DNA of 64,000 nucleotides from Cryptomeria japonica (Eukaryota; Streptophyta; Pinopsida; Cupressales; Cupressaceae): assembly GCF_030272615.1 (NCBI RefSeq), contig NC_081406.1, positions 245,637,218-245,701,217 of the forward strand, written 5' to 3'. The translations under genes and the position numbers were made by a program. Shown piece by piece: positions 57,029-64,000 of this stretch. Numbering within the stretch: the first letter of the stretch is position 1; every line of letters starts with the position of its first letter. The notes beneath the pieces were generated by a model. That model did not search any database and was not told the origin of the DNA. It saw nothing but the letters and a program-made list of their open reading frames with translations.

Positions 57029-57720
57029 TTTGCCTCTATAGGCCAAAATATCAAGAATTTAGGCTTTCAGTCACTTCACAAGGCATAATTAGGTCATCTC
57101 CAAGGCCAGGGGTCAATTATCAAACTTTCCAAAATTTGGTCAAAATTCACCCAGACAAAATTGCACAATTTCCATCATTAACACTTAGGTAAAATTTGAA
57201 CTTGCTTTCAAAATTCCGACTGGACCTAGACAGACTCATCTTATTTCAAAATTGCAACCCTCGGGAGGAGGCTCAATAATCTTCAAAATTTGACTGGACT
57301 TCGGCTTGAAAATATCAACAGGAAACCCTAAGGCTTAGCCGTAGTCCAGACGACTCACTCACTTCTCTAAAACCCGATATGCAGAGAGAAGAACAGGCAA
57401 AACCGAGCAAAAAAGAGGGGGTCCCCATTTTAATGGGGTGATGTGTGAAATGGTCACAACAAGGCCCTAGATTTGTTTATTCAGTTTCGAAATTTTTTAG
57501 AAAAAATAAAAAATTTCTTTCTACTCTAATACCATAATACAGATGCAAAAGCATATGGATTTCAAAGAATCGATGTTGTTCAATTAATCAAGGAGACAAA
57601 GCTCCTTTAAATAGAGTTACAAAGACGATGTTTCTAAAAGAAACAATCGTTAGGCGAAATTAGAAACAACTTAAATGACCATTAATAACACAGAGAGAAA
57701 GATATTATTCTAATAGTGTT

Positions 57721-59100
57721 TGGAGATAGTGCAATCATGGGTTGTACCCAATCATTGTTTGGAGCAAGGAAGCATTAATCGTTTGGGGAATTAATCAGCA
57801 AATCAAAAGTATAAGAATTTTTGAACAAATCGGGATAAAATAAAAAAAAATGGGATTTATAAAAAATCCTAAAAAATTGCAGAAAAACAATCAAAAACTA
57901 CTTTTTTTATATATTTAAGGGCATTTCCATAGCATAGAGACATTGTAGACAAATAAAATAGAGACTTCAACACATAAATTGGAAAAATAAGATTTTCGTT
58001 GAACATATTCATATCGTTGATTACATTGCACAAAACATACCACAACATAAATAATAACTAGATGGTAACAGTTGGCAAACTGCCAATTATAATATAGTTT
58101 GTGACTTTATACAAAGTCAACATATAAACAAATTTATTGATATTAATTAAGAATTTATATATTTTTTAATTTATTTAATATCTTTTATAAAATCGTTTTA
58201 AAAAAAATATTGGTTTTTGTGTTATTATAATAAAAACTACTATTCAATATTTAAGTTTAGATTCAATACATTTCATATACATTTTTTAAATAATAAATTT
58301 TTATTCTTACCATTAAAAACATTTGTTTCAAAAAATAAAAAATAAAACAATTATTAAATTTTATTTAACAAAACTTTAAAACATCTATATAATTATTTTA
58401 TTTTTACCTCTAAAAACAAAATAAAAGTATTAAATTCTATTTTCAAAAACAATTATATTTTTAAGGTTGAAAAGAAAATCAAAACACTTAACTTTAGTTT
58501 TAAAAGTATAAAATCAAACTATATTAATTTTGTATTTCAATTTTAAAAACAAAATAAAAACATCAAATTTGTGTTTGAAAAACATATGATTAATAAGTAT
58601 ATTATATTACAATTATAATAAATTTAAATTGAAATTCACTTTGTTTGAATTCGAGTTAACAATAAATTTCAAATGAAATTTGGAAATTTGTCAAGAGAAA
58701 AAAAATTCAAAAAAAAAAGTCATTAAATTCACTTTATATAAATTTGATTTTTCAGAAAATATAAAAAATATATCTAAACAACATCAAGAATAAACAATAT
58801 TAAATTTGTTTATTTTAATTTAAATTTGTCAAATTTTATATATTAAATTAAAAATTTAAATTAAATATTCTAATATATTTAATTTTTAATACATTAAATG
58901 TCAAAACCGATAAATTTTATAATAAATGTTAATATATTAAATATTTATCAAAATAGACTTTGGATTTTTTATATTCATTAAATTCTACATAATTTTTTCA
59001 TATTAATTACCATTTATAATGGCCAGCTTCCTTCCTATTCAAATCCCACAATTTAAAAAAATCCTTTTAACATTAGTAAATGACATTTATATCGGGCCGC
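57721..59100. other. Very AT-rich stretch
   Basis: No gene. Long A/T runs and ATTAAATTTTA-like words on both strands. It may be a matrix-attachment-like or decayed intergenic region; nothing specific can be claimed. Confidence 0.4.
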
Positions 59101-59425
59101 ATTAAAAAGTCTTAACATTAATATTAAAAACATTTATATGGGGCGGCCATTTTTCCCGACGCCTCCACAAACCCTACCCCCTACCAGCGGAAGCATTTCA
59201 TCAGCGTGCAGCCCTTCGTCGGCGAATTTCAGACGGCCCGCTGCAAATTTCCTGCGGGCGCGCCATTTTTTGCCGATTAAAACCCGTTTTAATCGTGTTA
59301 AAAAGGTGCAAAAAATTGTTAAAAATCGGTCAACGACTTTGCCGATTTTTACAGGGAATTAATCGGGGATTTCGGCGACTCCCGATTAATCGGGTATAAT
59401 CGGGTTTTTTTCCCGATCTTTGCTT
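59101..59425. repeat. GC-rich patch with CGATTAATCGGG palindromes
   Basis: A sudden GC-rich island in AT-rich DNA. CCCGATTAATCGGG (about 59377-59390) is a perfect palindrome; related words TTAATCGGG, AATCGGG and CCGATT recur about ten times between 59270 and 59420, and AATCGGGTTTTTTTCCCGAT is a hairpin. A 74-codon frame (59138-59362) is Ser/Pro/Arg-rich and probably spurious. Such word clusters resemble subterminal repeats of DNA transposons. Confidence 0.55.
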
Positions 59426-59804
59426 CTTTGGTTTGGAGTATCACTCCAATCTCTTGTAGGTTCATCATGGTGAGTTTATCCCATGATGGTAAGACTTTCA
59501 CTAGTGCCACTTTGCTTCTTGTAATTGTGAGGTTATCTTGTTAAATTCCTTGTGTCATGGGTTTTGACATGATACTTGTGTGCACATTGTTGTGCAAATG
59601 CAACATGTTATTGTTGTCATTTCAAAAAACTAAAAAGGTTTTATCAGGTTTTGTCCTAGGCATGTATCTTGGGGCATTACAGATTTTGTGCCATCAAAAA
59701 CAATAGTAGGTTATGTTTCAAATAAATAATAAACTCCGTTTAGTTTTGGTTGTCTATTTTGGAAGGTTTTTCATCAGACACGAATACCCAAGGACTATTG
59801 CAAG
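59426..59804. other. Spacer without recognisable genes
   Basis: No motif. CATCATGGTGAGTTTATCCCATGATG near 59463-59488 can form a weak hairpin. Confidence 0.35.
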
Positions 59805-60045
59805 TTGCTACAAGTATGTACTATGCTTTCTTCAAGTGCAAAATGGGTTGCTACAGGTAATTTATAGTGTGCTACAAGTATTCTATAGTGTGCTACAGAT
59901 ATCTGGGAGACTTCTCTAGTTAACCTCGAGCATACTAAAGGTACCCTGGAGAGTCCCACAAGTGTTTGGGAACTGCTATAGGCATATAGGAAGTTACTGC
60001 AAATAACTAATAAGTTGGGAGCTGCTACAGGGGACATGATAACAT
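59805..60045 (+). repeat. Degenerate short repeats around TGCTACA
   Basis: Seven or eight units of about 25-35 bp containing (T/G)TGCTACA(A/G)GTA or decayed forms. Confidence 0.6.
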
Positions 60046-61363
60046 GTTACAGGCCTTTCACGATAAATCATAAGCTGGGTCGATTTTATCATGTAATTAT
60101 CATTTCTTTTAGTAATATAATCAATGACAAATGAATATGCAGCAATCTCATGTGTGGCCATTGTTCCACTTAGGGAAAAGTTTTATTCTTAAACAACATC
60201 ATACCTTTCTCCTTATGTTGTTGACAACACTAGATCAGTAAATCATTATGGTTTGGCTGTTGCTTGCTAGTTCTCTGCCACATCTGTCACTTCTCTTTAA
60301 GGTGGAAACTGTTCATGTTCTTTTGGGTGGATGTTTTCTTCTATCATTGTTTGCTAGTGGCCATGGAATTCGGATGGTGGCATTTGGAGTCCTAACTGAC
60401 ATCTTGGAATGGTTGGAAAATTATTTGGAAGTTGACTGTGGACATACCAATCAATTAAGTTTCTTTTGCCAGCGTCTAGCAAGAAGAACAGGGGATTTTA
60501 GCTCATAAATGTAAGGCAATTGTGAAACTGATGACAGAACATGAGAGGAAAATGAGGCCAAGCTGAGAAGGTCAAGCAGAAGGCTATAGAAAGAACAGGG
60601 CAGAACAATGACAAGATCAAAGGAAATAATTTATTTTGTAGTTTATCCATCGAAGCCATAAACTGTTATTTGGCTTACCTCTGAGTTGTGAACCATTATT
60701 TCTTCCTTTTACCATGTTTGTAGGTCTTTGGAAAGACTGATTTTTCCAAATTAATGCAAATAGAAGCAATTTTATCCTTCAATTGGCTTGAGTGACTGTT
60801 TGAGAGAGTAGCCTACAAGGTTTAGGTAGTTTTTTGCTAGACTCCCTTACCTAGATTACATCATCTTTGTACTCATCAATAATTAGGATCTTATGATTCC
60901 ATATGCTGTATTCTTCCTGGACAATTTTTGTGACTCAGATAACAAAAGATGTTGAATACCAGGCATACCAATCAAACAACTAGACCCCCTAGACCACGAA
61001 AACAATTAAATTTGAAAAACTATACCTTGTACAAAACTTTCACCACTATTGGCTCTGCCTGTATGATATGATAAACAAATAAAAAGACCAAATATTCTCA
61101 TTTCGATCCTTAAATAGCAGTTCAGTATTTTTGTTAAGTAACATTGTTCAAAAAGTAAGAATCACAAATTTAAGAACAAACATTAGTGATAATCCATGAA
61201 AGAGGAAGAAGTGGAGAAGTTCAAGCTTGGCATGATTGAAAATATAGTAGTGCAAGGTCTACAGAAAAGATGCTATTCAATAATGGCAAAAAAAGTCATA
61301 ATTTATGTAGAATAATTCATGAAATAATAAGTACAGATAAAAGAGATGGAAGAATAAGCTTAC
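60046..61363. other. Spacer or intron sequence downstream of the ATG12 exons
   Basis: Would be the 3' intron of the minus-strand gene if a last exon exists to the left. I looked for the conserved ATG12 ending ([20 protein letters not shown] in relatives) and did not find it. The ORF at 60248-60508 is hydrophobic and has no match I recognise. Confidence 0.4.
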
Positions 61364-61791
61364 ATCATATAAATCAATTACAGTATCATCAGGATTGGGA
61401 GAGAAGGCACTGTTGATATACAAAAACTGGACACCCAAATTAAATCAATAAATTAGTGATTTTAAGGATGAACAAAAACCTCTCTAGAATCACATATTCA
61501 TGAAAGGAAACAACACTAAGTAAATAATGATACAAAAAGACCTTGTTGACACTAATACCTCCCTAGAAAAGACTTCCAAAAAAACATTTCTACAACTCAT
61601 TTGATAAATAGATATCAAAATAATCACGAAAGCCTAGACTATTCACACATTCCATGCAACTTTAAAGCCTGTCTCTAATGATTTGATAATTACAAGGCAT
61701 ATAATTCTGGAGTAGCAATTACCAGAGTGTCCCTGTGTAGTTGCCTTCTTAAGAAGTCGATAACCTTGGCAAACTTTTCATTTGCTCCAAT
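61364..61791 (-). CDS. ATG12: Autophagy protein ATG12, two internal exons
   Basis: ATG12 is a ubiquitin-like protein that is joined to ATG5 and helps attach ATG8 to the autophagosome membrane. Exon at 61723-61791 (69 bp): KFAKVIDFLRRQLHRDTL, preceded by TTATAG and followed by GTAATT. Exon at 61364-61426 (63 bp): FLYINSAFSPNPDDTVIDLY, preceded by GTGTCCAG and followed by GTAAGC. Both are phase 0 and join cleanly, matching the central part of plant ATG12. The first exon(s) (RATGDAPILKQ region) must lie to the right, and the last exon to the left or outside; neither was seen here. No stop interrupts the exons, so it may be an active gene with long introns. Confidence 0.88.
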
Positions 61792-62931
61792 CTATAATTT
61801 TCAGATTAGAACTGATGAGGTCAGGGAAAGATCAAGATGTTCTTCTGATATAAAATTTTACAAATGAAAAAGTTAAGACAACAATATTTTTGCAACAATA
61901 GAATGTCAAAGCAACAATTTCATTACTATTTCATAGTAAGCTGTCATTCAACCCACAACAATACATAAAGTGAGTCAATATAGCTTTCCTCTGTAAGACA
62001 TTCTGCTTTGATTTAATTTATCATTATAACTTGAATCAAAGATTCAGTGCTGACATTTTTGGTGAATTTCTACACCGATAATTAGATCTTATGAAGGTTG
62101 TGGATCAATCAAGATTCTCACTTTTGGAACGGTGAAATGTATTGATGATTGTTTGATTTAAATGTTTTAGAGTTGAACCTCAGCAAGATTTATTTTCTGT
62201 GTTGCTGTAAAACTTTAAGCTGATAATAAACTATTCTCCACTTAAATTTCATTCTGGGTTAGACTCAGTGAGACTTATTTTGTCTGTAAAACTTTTATCT
62301 AATAATAAACTACTCTCCTTTTAAGTCTTCTGCTCCTTTAGGCCTCATAAGGATTTCTTCTCTCTGTGGCTGTAACACTTTTAGCTAATAATTCTCCTTT
62401 GAGTTTCATGCTTTTTCTTTTTTATCTTGAACAAGAAATTAGATGTATTTAAGAAACTGCAAAATTTATAAACAATGAATTGAACTTTAAAGCGATCCAG
62501 TAAGGTACAAACTTTGTGTAACATGTTATGCACTGGGATCCAGGATTGACTTAATTCAGTCCATTTCCCATATTAATGTTGTTTGAGTTCAATTCAATTG
62601 CTAACACTACCTTTCAACATTGTTTAAATTTAACTCAGTTCTGACACTTTCCTATTACATTAGGAACCTGCAATATGCTCCTTTTTATAGTATGCACTAA
62701 GCAACCAGTTTGTCCCATGCATGAAACACCACAATAGCTTGGGATTTCATAGACTTCTTGAAATTGAATGTGGCTAATATTATCTCTGACAGGTTTGAAA
62801 ATGTCTTAGAGATTGTTGGGAGAAGTAAAAATGGTTTTGAGTTTTGACATTGGATAGTGTTTTCCAAGTAATCAAGCAATAGGGCTAGCTAGTGTAAATC
62901 CTGCACTTTCCACTGCATTTAACATTTTCAG
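61792..62931 (-). other. Probable intron of ATG12
   Basis: No upstream ATG12 exon could be found on the minus strand here. Two stretches (62160-62260 and 62260-62400) share a loose theme (TAAAACTTT..CTAATAATAAACTA..CTCC), suggesting an old tandem duplication. No other gene. Confidence 0.45.
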
Positions 62932-63257
62932 ATTGTGAGCACTGATAAAGAAATGTGACCTCAATTATATAATTGTATTAAGGGAATGCCATTTCTTAAA
63001 TGGAGGTCATACTCTTAAGCAAAGTGAACATCTTAAGAGGAAGGGGACTATGTCACAAACAATTACTTGGATCATTGAGGTCATTATCTTAAGGGGACTA
63101 TGTCACAAACAATTACTTGGATCAGTCACCTTCCTTGGGAAATAATAATTTTAGTTGTTTTGAGTTTGGAGGGTAAGATATGATAAGTTATTTTATTTAT
63201 AATGAAAATAAAAACCTATTAATGCAGAAGTGATTCTCTTCCAGTAATTCATCCAGA
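62932..63257 (+). repeat. Direct repeat, copy 1
   Basis: Matches 63723-64000 over most of its length, from GATTGTGAGCACTGA through CTTAAGGGGACTAT and TTGAGTTTGGAGGGTAAGAT to GAAGTGATTCTCTT. It also has an internal 49-bp tandem duplication (GGGGACTATGTCACAAACAA at 63045 and 63094). Confidence 0.85.
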
Positions 63258-63722
63258 TTTTATTTTTACTGAGCACGAGGATTTTGATTAGGAAGGAAAC
63301 AAATGTTTACAACTTGTACGATTGCACTTGTCTAATTCACAAAGGCAAAGATTCCAACAGTAATTAGAATTGCAATCCCTTCTACCAGGATAAATCCAAG
63401 TGATATGGTAAAAAATGTAATATCTATTCATATGAGCAAGATATTTTTCACATGTTGAACAAGTTACATTTTGTACCCCAGGCAAGAAGATCAGGATCTA
63501 ATCCATCCCAGAAACGCATATCCCTGTCCCCTGCTGTCCCCATCCCAGAAACTTGATATAACATATTAAAAAAAGGAAATTGTAGTACAGATATTATTGC
63601 TTTGTAGTTAAAATAACCATGAATAGTTGGAGTTAAAAATGCATAAGAAAAATGATATTTGAATAAAGAATTGAAGCGTGTTTAATAATTTGATAGTTAT
63701 GTATAGCTACCTCTAATAATAT
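63258..63722. other. Spacer between the direct repeats, with GTCCCC cluster
   Basis: Near 63505-63560, CATCCCAGAAACGCATATCC, CTGTCCCC and CCCCATCCCAGAAAC resemble the ends of the hAT element at 32990-36120. It may be a fragment of a related transposon. Confidence 0.45.
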
Positions 63723-64000
63723 GATTGTGAGCACTGAAAAAAAAATTGTGACTTCAATTATATGATTGTCTTAAGGGAATGTCATTTTCTTAAAGAAAGG
63801 TCATAGTCTTAAGGGAAGTGACAATCTTAGAGAGGAACTCATTATCTTAAGGGGACTATATCACAAACGATCACTCACCCTTCCTTGGGAAGAAAATTGT
63901 GTTGAGTTTGGAGGGTAAGATAATGTTTTATTTATTAGATTTCCAATGAAAATAAAAACTTATCAATGTAGAAGTGATTCTCTTTTGGGTAATTCATCCA
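63723..64000 (+). repeat. Direct repeat, copy 2 (runs off the window)
   Basis: Partner of 62932-63257, same orientation, 791 bp downstream. It ends at the window edge, where GTAATTCATCCA still matches copy 1. Confidence 0.85.

Larger units (their letters stand above)
50107..57461 (-). mobile_element. Giant solo LTR 2 (7,355 bp) carrying an ORF
   Basis: Minus orientation: starts TGTTGTGACC (57461) and ends GTCAACA (50107). Flanks are AAGCC (50102-50106) and AGGCC (57462-57466), one mismatch. Start, promoter region and last ~150 bp are homologous to giant LTR 1. From 5' to 3' on the minus strand: start region, 12-copy dyad array (57028-55267), spacer, ORF (54413-51285), promoter region (51053-50963), 3' part. 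No direct repeat at the two ends, so it is one LTR, not a complete element. Confidence 0.82.
48737..57715 (-). mobile_element. TRIM-like LTR element 2, interrupted by giant LTR 2
   Basis: Flanked by GTGTT (48732-48736 and 57716-57720). 3' LTR 48737-48923 and 5' LTR 57535-57715, nearly identical; on the minus strand they start TATTAG and end GTATTA, so the ends are TA...TA. The primer site (TGGTATTAGAG, minus, 57524-57534) is next to the 5' LTR and the polypurine tract TTAAGGGAGGG (minus) next to the 3' LTR. Without the nested 7.36-kb insertion the element would be about 1.6 kb. The interior (48924-50106, 57462-57534) has hairpins like those of element 1 (for example near 49170 and 49315) and no coding domain. 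Confidence 0.88.

Noticed and set aside
55237-57192. Short plus-strand ORFs in the second dyad array
   Set aside because: Same cause: the cores lack stops in several frames. There is no consistent frame across units.
60248-60508. 86-codon hydrophobic ORF as a real gene
   Set aside because: No family motif, no homologous copy and no supporting signals. It may be chance.

Overview
The window is plant nuclear DNA with very few host genes. It is AT-rich and made mostly of LTR retrotransposons nested in one another. Some LTRs are very large, and there are remnants of LINE, SINE and DNA transposons. The only convincing host gene is a pair of exons of the autophagy protein ATG12 on the minus strand near 61.4-61.8 kb. 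A decayed fragment of an E(z)-type Polycomb methyltransferase lies near 17.4-18.0 kb. Density, giant LTRs and sparse genes suit a large-genome plant, quite possibly a gymnosperm, but no sequence here proves the taxon.

Layout. 1-5.6 kb: 3' half of a decayed Ty3/gypsy element (RNase H, integrase, an extra downstream ORF, polypurine tract, candidate 3' LTR). 6.85-16.5 kb: a minus-strand extra ORF of a related element, cut in two by a 7,959-bp Tat-like LTR element (7424-15382, duplicated target CCATG) that encodes Gag and a protease-like domain but no reverse transcriptase. 17-19.6 kb: a SINE with 19-bp target duplications, the E(z) pseudogene and a 213-bp tandem duplication. 19.9-23.1 kb: a probable large LTR in minus orientation. 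24.8-32 kb: LINE remnants and a copia-type element with tRNA-Met primer site but no pol. 33-36.1 kb: a hAT (DUF659) transposase pseudogene. 37.6-43.2 kb: a copia pol remnant split by a 4,993-bp solo LTR (38160-43152, target GGTAG). 46.1-57.7 kb: two small TRIM-like elements; the second contains a 7,355-bp giant solo LTR (50107-57461) that itself encodes a long ORF. 57.7-64 kb: AT-rich DNA, a GC-rich patch, the ATG12 exons and a direct repeat of about 280-330 bp.

The most notable signal is shared by the two giant solo LTRs. Each carries an array (18 and 12 copies) of a 31-bp imperfect palindrome spaced mostly about 165-178 bp apart. The consensus palindromes of the two arrays agree in both arms except for one A/T to T/A swap whose partner base has swapped too, so symmetry is preserved. 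Downstream of each array, just before the TATA box, both LTRs carry the same 18-bp palindrome made of two inverted telo-boxes. One of the two LTRs also contains a sense ORF of 1,042 codons with one in-frame TAG. The other elements here carry their own, different dyad or hairpin clusters.

In-frame stops in these elements are mostly of the kind expected from C-to-T decay of methylated cytosines. The nesting gives a clear order of insertion at three sites.
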